Part shown: piece by piece, positions 1-7,445 of the stretch
Position numbering within the stretch: the stretch's first letter is position 1
How the letters are laid out: each line of letters opens with the position of its first letter
Source: Candidatus Woesearchaeota archaeon CG11_big_fil_rev_8_21_14_0_20_43_8
Lineage (GTDB): Archaea > Nanobdellota > Nanobdellia > Woesearchaeales > CG08-08-20-14
Direction of reading: 5' to 3'
Length of the DNA stretch: 9,386 nt
NCBI GenBank assembly: GCA_002762705.1
Contig: PCVE01000138.1
Span: 2,664-12,049, forward strand
Notes under the pieces: model-generated
Told to the model about the DNA's origin: nothing
Seen by the model: only the letters and a program-made list of their open reading frames with translations
Databases searched by the model: none
Program-made: the position numbers and the translations under genes

Positions 1-3000
1 CACTGTTGCGTCACAATACGGCGCGAACACATGCCATTCATCTTCGTATCGTCCGATAGAATAGATGAATGTATCAGACGCATAGCTGATCGGCGTCAGA
101 GCGTCTGTCACTGTTCCATCACCGACTCCCATGAATGGACCATACGACCAGACCGAAGCGTTCTGCGCGTATTGCACGTTGCCGTATGACGCTGTGCTCG
201 CGTTATTGAGCAGATCGAAATCAGTCAGTATCGATACTGTGTTTCCATCCACCATGCTGACCACATCCAGATTACCGATAGTGTCCATCCGCTGTGAGAC
301 AATATATTGTGTCGGCGTGAGTACGCTGTAATTGAAAGTCTCCATCTTGTCGCTTGCAGGCGTCGATGCCGCGCTGTTATTATAATAGACATAGATCATC
401 TCAGTCGAACCAGATGGAACAGAAGGGACCTGCACCCAAAGAATGGCCCTCTCGCTTCCGCATCCGACCGAAAGTGAGTCTTCCAGATAGAAAGGTATCT
501 CGTCGTTTGTGCTGTTGACCACGCGGATATCTGCGCAGTCAGATCTCATCCTGCCATCTGCGATCGCCGCTGCGGTGTCAAGAGTCACATTAATCTGAAA
601 CTCTGAAAGATCGTCGAATCCGTTCTCTGTTATCAAGTATGGCTCTCTTATTCCCCAGGATGGATCCCACCATCTGACAAGGTAGCCGCTTCCAAAGATA
701 TTGGTCTCGTTTATGAAAATAGCATCGGAATATACTGTCGCGCCGATCGGCCGGCCTAGAGAAGTCTCGATGCTGGTCGTGATCGTACCGGCCTCACCCT
801 GCTCAAACGCAGGAGCGCTCGTAGACACGTCGATATACAGCTGGTTGTCAGGGACTTCGGCATAGTCTGTCCCGTTCAGCGGCTCATGACCTGACGACGT
901 GCCGTCGCAGGAGACATTGTAGGAATAATTCCCAGAGAGCATGAAGCTTCGGTTGTATTCATACATCTCTGATGTCGAATTATACGGCATGGATAGCGTG
1001 ACGCCTGGATTGAAGCTTATATTGCACCAGTCGCCTGCGCCTTCGACTGGATTTCCGCTTATCCTGTTTGTGTAGTTGGCGAAGAATTTCAGCTGCTTGC
1101 CAGTCGTCCTGTTCGTGTCGCCGCCCATGGGCCCATTGGCATCAAAGATGACAAGCTCTGAGTTATCCGAAGCTGAATAATTCGAGAAACCGCTCACGTT
1201 GAACAGAAGTGTGCCTGCTGAATAATCAAGCAGGTTGCATGCCGGCGGGAGGCAGAGTGTTCCGTCTTTTTCGACAAGCGGCCATTCGATGAAACCAAGC
1301 CCGTACAGTGTGATGTCCGCTGAGTGGTTCAACGCAGGAGCCGATATGGAATCAAGAGACACCGCATTCGCAATTATTGTCAAGGCTCCATCGAGATTCA
1401 GCCCTTCGCTGAGATCGATCGCTGCTGTGAAATTTATCATTCCATAACCCACTCTCCGGATGAAAAAATTTGGGATGTTCTGCATATCGACAGTAGATAG
1501 ATCAGTGAGATCACCACCAAAAGATATCGCTTTGATGACACTCAATGTCCTCTGCGCAGATGTATTCATCAAATCAGCGAGATCATAGCAACCTATGCTC
1601 CAATTGTGCCGGCCGAGACCAAGTGAAGCCATGCTCATGTTCATCTGGGCTCCGACAGAGACACTATCGTTTGTGCGTACGACTGTCCTATCGACCGCAA
1701 GCGAGCAGTTCCTGATGCCAGTGAAATCATCGACTCTGAAACTGAAGATCACATCGCCATCGATATCACCTGAATTGTTCATGGGAGAGAGAAGAGTTAT
1801 CGAGGGTGGCTGGTCAGTCACCGTGAAAGTCGACGAAGTGATATTGTCCAAACCAAGGGTATCATTCGCATACACAACAACAGAGTATATCCCTGCGACA
1901 GAGAGATTCTCAGACGTCAAGGTGGTATTTTCTAAAAGTGTGTACATGAGGCTCCCATTTGGATAAGAGATATTTGCATATGTACTATCGAGATTCACGT
2001 CTGTGATAGTCCAGTTGAGATCAAAGCTATCGACACCATAGTATCCAGACAGAGGTTCGATCATCAAAGAGATAGATGGCTGGTAGTTGAAGATCGTGAA
2101 TGTCAAGAAAGTCACATTGCTATTGCCTATTGTATCTTCTGCATACGCAGTGATTGAATATATCCCTGCAAGAGAAATATTCTCCGGTGTCAATGAGGTA
2201 TTTTCTGTGAGTGTGAATAATAGGCCTCCAATCGGATCTGTGACATTCGCATATGAATGATCATAATTAGTATCCGTGACGGTCCAATTGATATCAAAGC
2301 TGTCGACCCCATAATCCCCCGATGCTGGTTCGATAACAAGAGAGATCGACGGCTTGTCAGCTTCGACATCTATCTGACGTGACGAATCAATAGAATAGAC
2401 AAAGATATCATCCAAATATGCCTCTACTTTCCCTGCTGGAGTGCTCTCGCAATCTGCGATGATGCTGATGCCGTCAGTGTCTCCTCTCGCACCCAATCCA
2501 TAAGTGGCCCATTCATGATCCAGATCCAGCATAATATGGTTCCATGCGCCGATCACAAGAGAAGTGGCCAGATTTTTAGTCTCGCCAAACCCAGACTGTG
2601 TCCCGCCAAATTTCAGCACGAGCTGACTTGTCCCGTCGCTGATCTCCATACCAAATATCTCACAGCTGCTTACTGGATACACCCATGCGGAGAATATGTC
2701 ATTATCGTTTGAGATAGCAAGGCCTTCTCGTCTCATCCAACCGTCTGAACTCCCCAGGGTAGTCACATTGAGCGCTAACTCCTGTCCGCTGCGCACTATC
2801 CCATCATGAGTATAATGATAATTAGTGCCGCTATGCTGTCCAGTCCGCCAGGCAGAGCTTATCCCACCTTCAACCCATTGTCCAACAGCGATTATATCAC
2901 CTATATCGACACTGAAATCCTCGATCACACCGATACTGCCTTCATATGTATTTCCAGCAATGTCAGACACGCGTGCTCGGATAGCGTAGTTTCCAGTCTT

Positions 3001-6000
3001 CTGGAAGATATGCGTGTCGCTCCAGTCAAGACCCGGTGAATCGACTACAGAAAATTCCCCCCAGGTGATATTCATAGTGGAGTTTGTATCATAAGATATT
3101 TCTATGCTGCTACTATCGATACCTGAGACAGAATCAGAACAGTTGCCGCTGATATCCACAGATGCGCCATACAATGATGATTCATCGATAGTGATATTCA
3201 ATATAGGAGCAGTGCGATCTATCTTGAAAGTTATGCTTTGATTGACCTTGTTGCCGGTATTATCAGTCGCGCGCACATACAAGATGTAACTTTGCGTGCT
3301 ATCTGTGACATCAGCATCAGAAGTTGTCACATCATAACCAGTCCCTGATGTGCCGATATCAGATGACCAGTCAGTCGCCCAGAGTGATCCTCCATTTTTC
3401 CATATCCTCCAATCGACAGATTGTATTCCAGATGCATCTGATGCGCTCCAATTGAAAAAGTCAGTCAGTTCATAATCATTGTCCAAAGAACCGTCTGCCT
3501 GATTCCAGTCTACGGCAATGACAGGTGATGTCATGTCGACGATGAATGTCTTATTCATATACGAGAGATTGCTGTTCCCGACTATATCAGAACACCTTAC
3601 ATTATATGCGTATCTCCCTTCAGGCACATTGAAGATGTAGAAATTATTTGTGGTAGAGGAAGTTATAGAGCTATTGGTCTGGTTTATGGTCCATGCGCCA
3701 GTGATATTTGTGTAAAGAGAACAATTCTTGAAAGGTGAACTGTCTGAAGGCACATATCTCACATTCACAGTCGATGTCAAGTAGTGTCCATCAGGATATG
3801 AAAGCGACACTGATGGTTCAGTCGTATCCACAGTGAAACTTCGCTGATTGAAATTAAGTTGCGGGATAGAATCATTCACATATACAATCACAGTGTTGAC
3901 GCCTTCTGTCGCATTGAACAATGTCGAATCATGGAGAGGGCATGAGCCTCCGGAACAGACAGTGATATTTGTCCCATCTGCATCAAACCACCAGGAATCA
4001 TAGCTTTCTGAAAACGTGACATCCAGCAGACGTTCTATGGAACCATAGAATGTATTGGTCGGCAGATTTATGATAACACCGACAAGAGACGTATCAAGAT
4101 GAAAAGTGTTGTTCGCAGATGCCATCGAACTTTGGTTCTGATTATCGGTGCATTCGACATTCCATCCATAATCACCATCGGGAAGCAAGGATAAGTTAAA
4201 CCAATTGATGAAACCATTATCTATACTTGTATTTGTCATGTTCCTAAGGAATGAACCGGAGAAATCGCCAAAGAGACTGCAATTAACGACACCATTATCA
4301 TCAGTGACAACGTATGTGAAACTGACATTGTTATCGACAAGATTCCCAGATGGAGATAATAACTCAATCACAGGCGGATCATCATTGATCTCTTCAGATG
4401 CAAGATAGAAACCAGGCTCGGTCGGCACAGTCTGCTGTATCTTGATATCATCATAGAATGCATCGACCCTTCCTGGATGAAGCGCAAGATAACCAGATCG
4501 GGTGGGAGACGCGTCAGTCACATTATGATATGTCGTGCCATCAAGCCGATAGACAAAATTTCCCCCATACATCCGCAGATAAAAATTGATCCATTGCTGA
4601 TATTTCAGCACACTGCTGCTCGCGGTCCATTGCGTCCCGCCATTCTCGAATATGGAGACATCTGAAGTTGTCTGGAGTCTCTTGAAGATCAGATATCCAG
4701 TGCTACCCCATTCAGATGACATACTTTGAGACCTTGCGAAGATACCAATGAAATCATCCCTTGGCGGCGTGCCGCTCAATGTCAGGTTGACATACATGCG
4801 CATGCGCATCGTGATGTTGTTGAAGATGATACCGTTTATGTACGAAGAACCATAGTCGCCAACACCGGGATTTCCTTTGTACACTTTATTTCCAGAGAGA
4901 CTTACTACTTTCCACTCGCCAGGCTGCTGATATATCTGCCACCTGGGTGATCCTGTCGAACCGACAGCGTAGCTTTCAAAATCATCATAGAAAAGATATA
5001 TCTGCGAGAGATTCTTTGTTGGCGTAGGCGCATCAGGATTGCCATAATATAAAGTGATATTATCATATGCTGAATTCGGCTTTATCTTTCGTGGACAACG
5101 AAACAATATACGCGTTGCGGAACCATCGCAAGAAGAAGAATTATACCATTCAATCGGCACGTTGGCAGACCCATCCCACCAGACTACACGAAGATCAGAA
5201 CAGTCGCTCTTCATCTTGCTCTGTGATATCAATGTCGCTGTATCAAGAGAAATATTGAATGTATAATTCGCAGGGACCATCTGGTTGAAACTATTGTTCA
5301 GGTAGACACCTCTGCGATATTCCCAACTTGTGTTCCACCATCCGACACTCTCACCAAAACCGGGGTCATCTCTGGTAAGGACAAAAGAATATTCTTCTCC
5401 AGGTGTTATGTCCATCATGAAATCCCATGAACCCATACATATCTCAGACAAGAAATCCCATTCTTTGCATTTATACAATTCTGTGCCTTTCGCGACAGCA
5501 GTGACTACAGCAGAATCGAATTCCAGATCTTCTGGATCTATCGCATATCCTTGTGTCCATCTTTTGTCATCTTCAAGCGACCCGATCCTAAGCGAAGCGG
5601 TCTTGTCTGAGAGGTTACGGAAGACCATCTTCTTCACTGGAAGGCCATCGATGACTATCTCAGCATCACCAGTCATGTCGTCTACTCCAGACAAGTCCAT
5701 CCCGATCGCGTTTCCCTTTTGGTCTTTTACTGAGAAATGTCCAAGGAATGCTAGTCTCTTGAGTTCAGATGGGACATTCAGATGAGATGCTTTGATGATT
5801 TTTTTGGGGTCTAAGGGTGCGATTATATCCGGAGCGGCTGATGCTTCAGCAGTCACATTGAATTCCGAGCGGATGAGATATGTGTTTAGTCCATCTTCGT
5901 ATGTGGCTTCCACTGAATGTGACCCTTCTTGTGTAGGATAGAACAACGCGGCAAATCCATCTGCAGTCTCTTCAGCAAGCAGAAGATATCTGAAACCTTG

Positions 6001-7395
6001 TGGGTCGACAACTTCGATCTCGGCTGGACCTTTTCGCATCGAAATATTTTCGAGCACTAGTTTGATATCAATAGGTGCATTGATCTGACTGATCATCTGA
6101 TGGATTAACCTAGCACCAGTCCCGACTTTATCTATCTTCGGGAACAATCTCTCTCCAGACAAAGAATTAACATTGACGGGAGCGCCGACACCTATCCGAA
6201 ATGTCTTGTTTTGTGCGTAGGGGACATTCCAGGATAAGTTGCCGACACGCCCGTCATTGTTAACGGAAAATGTGACGTTGTAATCATCTCTATTCGTGAT
6301 ATCGTATTCAAGCCCATCTATCATCCAATATATCTTCAGCTGGCTTTTCAGCACTGGCGCGATCTCGACATCGAGACGCAGGTCAGAATAAGCCATGTCG
6401 CTGTCTATCCAGACAATATAATCATCGCCATCCGGCTGGATGACAAGCGACGGCGCTGCAGTGTCATAACAGATAGAAAGATCACGATTGTCAGTGAGAT
6501 CATATGTGAATCTGACAGTCTTCTCGGCTTCCATCGGAAGATCGAGCGAAGCATGACGAAAGATCCTGCTGCGCTTTATATCGGTAAGTCTTTCATCATT
6601 GATATAGATTGCATCATCATGGACAACAATGCCATGGTCATCGGTGATGACAAGATTCTCTGAGCTTCCCGGCAGTTTCAGTGATATCTGTGAGGCATCA
6701 CATGCTCCGAGACAAAATGCGCTTATCTCTTCACACCATGCCACGCGTTGGTTTATCCGTGCGGGCCATTGGGTGATGCTTTTGGTCTTCACGTCCACTA
6801 AGAAATCATCTTTCTGTCTGCTACCTACAAAAAAATTAAGTGAAGAGAGCACATCATCGCCATCAAGAAGCTCGGCCAGATATGTGCCTGTCTTCTTTGG
6901 TGTGATCCGCAGATTCGGACCAGGCCCGAGCACGATCGAATCCTTGCCGATACTCAGACGGACACGATATGATCCGCCATCAGAAGATCTCAACTGGACC
7001 TCTTCACCAAGATCATACATCGGGCGGTCTGTGATGATCCGTACCAGACGTTCATTGACTGCGAATGATGTCTCATAGAGCAATTCATCGGTGCCTTTCT
7101 TATACAGCTGGACGAGATATAACCCTGGCTCCCTTGGGATGAACTTGATCCTGTCCTCGACTATACCAAGAAAACGGAACTCCTCTTTATCAGAAGAGAT
7201 CATGAGCTCTGTAGAATCAAGCGATCTTAAGTCTGGAAAAGATAAAGAGACTGTCTCGCCCATCAGGAAAGTGTCCTTGTTAAGCTGCACAGGTACGCTG
7301 TTTCCAAAGACAAAGACAGAGAATATAGCGATAACTATAACAGATAATGACAGAATCGTTGTCGATCTACTTCTAACTCGATACCTCTTTTTCAA
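1..7395 (-). CDS. Giant secreted/surface multidomain protein with DUF2341, ConA-like and Ig-like domains (3' end beyond window)
   Basis: An uninterrupted minus-strand frame gives 2465 codons from a TTG at 7395 to base 1 with no stop, so the C-terminus lies outside the window. I checked the frame line by line and found no in-frame stop or frameshift. Residues 1-33 form a signal peptide: MKKRYRVRSRS, then a hydrophobic core at about 14-30. The rest is beta-rich and modular; the recognised segments are listed as separate entries. N-x-S/T sequons are dense after about residue 650, which fits an N-glycosylated extracellular protein. No catalytic motif was recognised, so an adhesin or structural surface role is inferred. 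Start choice: TTG at 7395 has AGGGGA (7407-7402) six bases upstream and gives a clean signal peptide. In-frame GTG at 7413 is the alternative (six residues longer) but has no visible ribosome binding site. The gene begins 50 bases after the stop of the upstream surface-protein gene, so co-transcription is possible. Confidence 0.93.
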   Translation of the reverse strand, partial: MKKRYRVRSRSTTILSLSVIVIAIFSVFVFGNSVPVQLNKDTFLMGETVSLSFPDLRSLDSTELMISSDKEEFRFLGIVEDRIKFIPREPGLYLVQLYKKGTDELLYETSFAVNERLVRIITDRPMYDLGEEVQLRSSDGGSYRVRLSIGKDSIVLGPGPNLRITPKKTGTYLAELLDGDDVLSSLNFFVGSRQKDDFLVDVKTKSITQWPARINQRVAWCEEISAFCLGACDASQISLKLPGSSENLVITDDHGIVVHDDAIYINDERLTDIKRSRIFRHASLDLPMEAEKTVRFTYDLTDNRDLSICYDTAAPSLVIQPDGDDYIVWIDSDMAYSDLRLDVEIAPVLKSQLKIYWMIDGLEYDITNRDDYNVTFSVNNDGRVGNLSWNVPYAQNKTFRIGVGAPVNVNSLSGERLFPKIDKVGTGARLIHQMISQINAPIDIKLVLENISMRKGPAEIEVVDPQGFRYLLLAEETADGFAALFYPTQEGSHSVEATYEDGLNTYLIRSEFNVTAEASAAPDIIAPLDPKKIIKASHLNVPSELKRLAFLGHFSVKDQKGNAIGMDLSGVDDMTGDAEIVIDGLPVKKMVFRNLSDKTASLRIGSLEDDKRWTQGYAIDPEDLEFDSAVVTAVAKGTELYKCKEWDFLSEICMGSWDFMMDITPGEEYSFVLTRDDPGFGESVGWWNTSWEYRRGVYLNNSFNQMVPANYTFNISLDTATLISQSKMKSDCSDLRVVWWDGSANVPIEWYNSSSCDGSATRILFRCPRKIKPNSAYDNITLYYGNPDAPTPTKNLSQIYLFYDDFESYAVGSTGSPRWQIYQQPGEWKVVSLSGNKVYKGNPGVGDYGSSYINGIIFNNITMRMRMYVNLTLSGTPPRDDFIGIFARSQSMSSEWGSTGYLIFKRLQTTSDVSIFENGGTQWTASSSVLKYQQWINFYLRMYGGNFVYRLDGTTYHNVTDASPTRSGYLALHPGRVDAFYDDIKIQQTVPTEPGFYLASEEINDDPPVIELLSPSGNLVDNNVSFTYVVTDDNGVVNCSLFGDFSGSFLRNMTNTSIDNGFINWFNLSLLPDGDYGWNVECTDNQNQSSMASANNTFHLDTSLVGVIINLPTNTFYGSIERLLDVTFSESYDSWWFDADGTNITVCSGGSCPLHDSTLFNATEGVNTVIVYVNDSIPQLNFNQRSFTVDTTEPSVSLSYPDGHYLTSTVNVRYVPSDSSPFKNCSLYTNITGAWTINQTNSSITSSTTNNFYIFNVPEGRYAYNVRCSDIVGNSNLSYMNKTFIVDMTSPVIAVDWNQADGSLDNDYELTDFFNWSASDASGIQSVDWRIWKNGGSLWATDWSSDIGTSGTGYDVTTSDADVTDSTQSYILYVRATDNTGNKVNQSITFKIDRTAPILNITIDESSLYGASVDISGNCSDSVSGIDSSSIEISYDTNSTMNITWGEFSVVDSPGLDWSDTHIFQKTGNYAIRARVSDIAGNTYEGSIGVIEDFSVDIGDIIAVGQWVEGGISSAWRTGQHSGTNYHYTHDGIVRSGQELALNVTTLGSSDGWMRREGLAISNDNDIFSAWVYPVSSCEIFGMEISDGTSQLVLKFGGTQSGFGETKNLATSLVIGAWNHIMLDLDHEWATYGLGARGDTDGISIIADCESTPAGKVEAYLDDIFVYSIDSSRQIDVEADKPSISLVIEPASGDYGVDSFDINWTVTDTNYDHSYANVTDPIGGLLFTLTENTSLTPENISLAGIYSITAYAEDTIGNSNVTFLTFTIFNYQPSISLMIEPLSGYYGVDSFDLNWTITDVNLDSTYANISYPNGSLMYTLLENTTLTSENLSVAGIYSVVVYANDTLGLDNITSSTFTVTDQPPSITLLSPMNNSGDIDGDVIFSFRVDDFTGIRNCSLAVDRTVVRTNDSVSVGAQMNMSMASLGLGRHNWSIGCYDLADLMNTSAQRTLSVIKAISFGGDLTDLSTVDMQNIPNFFIRRVGYGMINFTAAIDLSEGLNLDGALTIIANAVSLDSISAPALNHSADITLYGLGFIEWPLVEKDGTLCLPPACNLLDYSAGTLLFNVSGFSNYSASDNSELVIFDANGPMGGDTNRTTGKQLKFFANYTNRISGNPVEGAGDWCNISFNPGVTLSMPYNSTSEMYEYNRSFMLSGNYSYNVSCDGTSSGHEPLNGTDYAEVPDNQLYIDVSTSAPAFEQGEAGTITTSIETSLGRPIGATVYSDAIFINETNIFGSGYLVRWWDPSWGIREPYLITENGFDDLSEFQINVTLDTAAAIADGRMRSDCADIRVVNSTNDEIPFYLEDSLSVGCGSERAILWVQVPSVPSGSTEMIYVYYNNSAASTPASDKMETFNYSVLTPTQYIVSQRMDTIGNLDVVSMVDGNTVSILTDFDLLNNASTASYGNVQYAQNASVWSYGPFMGVGDGTVTDALTPISYASDTFIYSIGRYEDEWHVFAPYCDATV
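361..672 (-). other. Protein domain: DUF2341, copy 2
   Basis: Residues about 2242-2345. It starts WWDPSWGIREPYLI, has the internal RMRSDCADIRVVNST strand, and ends with MIYVYYNNSAAS. The same order of signatures is seen in copy 1 (WWNTSWEYRR, SDCSDLRVVWW, ITLYYGN), which shows the two are related. They have diverged well beyond the 273-bp tandem pair, so they are old paralogous modules. Confidence 0.82.
856..1164 (-). other. Protein domain: FFANYTN-type beta domain
   Basis: Residues about 2078-2180. It contains KQLKFFANYTN, a following WCNISF, then SMPYNSTSEMYEYNRSFML and GNYSYNVSC. The order 'FyANYTn ... CnIsF ... YNsTsgmYeYnrsF ... GnYsYNVsC' recurs in archaeal surface glycoproteins and suggests an Ig-like fold with a Cys-Cys link. 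At least five sequons lie in it. Confidence 0.5.
1165..1527 (-). other. Protein domain: Cys-pair beta domain of archaeal surface proteins
   Basis: Residues about 1957-2077. It opens with ISFGGDLTDLSTVDMQNI, passes HSADITLYGLGF, then a CLPPAC pair (Cys2048 and Cys2053), and ends in LFNVSGFSNYSASD. This 'FxGxTTD ... ItLYgL ... C-x4-C ... FNVtgFt-YSA' pattern is one I recognise from DUF2341/LamG surface proteins of DPANN-type archaea. The two Cys could form a small disulfide loop. Function unknown. Confidence 0.6.
1807..2352 (-). repeat. In-frame tandem repeat: two 273-bp copies coding for 91-residue Ig-like units
   Basis: Copy A is 2352-2080 (residues 1682-1772) and copy B is 2079-1807 (residues 1773-1863). 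Both open with PSISL-x-IEP-x-SG-x-YGVDSFD. Hand alignment gives about 55 identical residues in 90 (roughly 61%), with no gaps. The DNA is also clearly similar around the shared motif. No other neighbouring domains in this protein are this alike, so this looks like the most recent internal duplication. Confidence 0.9.
2383..2898 (-). other. Protein domain: jelly-roll / carbohydrate-binding-like domain
   Basis: Residues about 1500-1671, inserted between two sets of Ig-like units. It starts at VGQWVEGGISSAWRTG and runs through ELALNVTTL, IFSAWVYPV and IGAWNHIMLDLD to KVEAYLDDIFVYS. The closing 'LDDIFVY' strand and the 'GAWNHIMLDLD' strand are typical of jelly-roll modules related to carbohydrate-binding modules. 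The precise family was not recognised. Confidence 0.5.
2926..4380 (-). other. Protein region: array of five Ig-like domains
   Basis: Residues about 1006-1490. Units begin near 1006 (DPPVIELLSPSG), 1103, 1193 (EPSVSLSYPDG), 1290 (SPVIAVDWNQ) and 1396 (PILNITIDESS). Each has a proline-led first strand and a late strand ending in NNTFHLDT, SFTVDTTEP, TFIVDMTSP or TFKIDRTAP, the linker motif typical of bacterial and archaeal Ig-like (Big-type) arrays. The third unit carries four glycosylation sequons between 1224 and 1243. These are probably spacer or stalk domains. Confidence 0.7.
4432..4992 (-). other. Protein domain: concanavalin-A/LamG-like beta sandwich
   Basis: Residues about 802-988, directly after DUF2341 copy 1. 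It starts with FYDDFESYAVG and contains strands such as NITMRMRMYVN, WINFYLRMYGGNFVYRLDG and HPGRVDAFYDDIKI. The opening 'YDDFE' and closing 'FYDDIKI' strands and the repeated strand-turn pattern match the ConA-like lectin/glucanase fold found after DUF2341 in many proteins. Carbohydrate or glycan binding is plausible. No glycosidase catalytic motif was seen. Confidence 0.6.
5026..5340 (-). other. Protein domain: DUF2341, copy 1
   Basis: Residues about 686-790. It opens with WWNTSWEYRRGVYLNN and has the central SDCSDLRVVWWDG strand. It closes with ITLYYGNPDAP, the usual aromatic strand followed by Gly-Asn. These are the hallmarks of DUF2341 (PF10102), a beta domain of unknown function common in secreted archaeal and bacterial proteins and often placed before a lectin-like domain, as here. 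Confidence 0.85.
5341..6780 (-). other. Protein region: archaeal surface-protein signatures (ARIN-W segment to LYKCKEWDF/PGFGE)
   Basis: Residues about 206-685. The segment starts with SITQWPARINQRVAW (206-220), similar to the ARINEPVKW-type signature I associate with large surface proteins of DPANN archaea. It is followed by three closely spaced Cys (221, 228, 232). Several beta-rich stretches follow. It ends with TAVAKGTELYKCKEWDF (632-648), a second Cys and GSWDF, then PGEEYSFVL and DDPGFGE. This Cys-containing motif pair leading directly into a DUF2341 domain is an arrangement I recall from those archaea. The function of the region is unknown. Confidence 0.5.
6826..7296 (-). other. Protein domain: two N-terminal macroglobulin-like beta domains of the giant protein
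   Basis: Residues about 34-190 contain two successive units with the same layout. The first has DTFLMGETVSL (41-51) and ends in a YLVQLY strand. The second has DRPMYDLGEEVQL (123-135) and ends in a YLAELL strand. The x-Y/F-x-x-GE-x-V pattern resembles the start of macroglobulin MG2-like and related Ig-fold domains. No thioester motif (GCGEQ type) is visible anywhere in the protein, so this is a structural resemblance only. The assignment rests on pattern recognition. Confidence 0.5.
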
Positions 7396-7401
7396 TACAG
7401 T

Positions 7402-7407
7402 TCCCCT
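7402..7407 (-). promoter_or_regulatory. Shine-Dalgarno-like AGGGGA deciding the TTG start
   Basis: AGGGGA reads on the minus strand six bases upstream of TTG (7395). The in-frame GTG at 7413 is preceded only by A/T-rich sequence. This favours the TTG start. Confidence 0.5.
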
Positions 7408-7414
7408 ACGCACA

Positions 7415-7436
7415 TTTTAAATAAAAATCAAAAAAA
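7415..7436 (-). promoter_or_regulatory. T-rich intergenic tract with TATA-like box before the giant-protein gene
   Basis: Between the two genes the minus strand carries T7 (7436-7430), T5 (7427-7423) and then TTTATTTAAAA (7425-7415). T-runs without a hairpin are typical archaeal terminators. TTTATTTAAA lies about 25 bases before the TTG start, the distance expected between an archaeal TATA box and a leaderless transcript start. It could therefore end part of the upstream transcript, start a separate one, or do both. Inferred only from base pattern. Confidence 0.4.
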
Positions 7437-7445
7437 CGAATATGA

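Noticed and set aside
1807..2352. A CRISPR-like or mobile-element origin for the repeated DNA
   Set aside because: The repeat has a 273-bp period with no spacers, is in frame, diverges mostly at tolerated positions and codes for a complete Ig-like domain. It is a domain duplication.
5330..5785. A 151-codon open frame on the plus strand
   Set aside because: It is antisense to the region coding for the LYKCKEWDF and PGFGE motifs of the giant protein, which is clearly the real coding strand. The other plus-strand frames between 131 and 7420 are rejected for the same reason.
1..7395. Alpha-2-macroglobulin-like thioester protein
   Set aside because: The N-terminal domains have an MG-like pattern, but there is no GCGEQ-type thioester and no complement-like C-terminal domain in the visible part.
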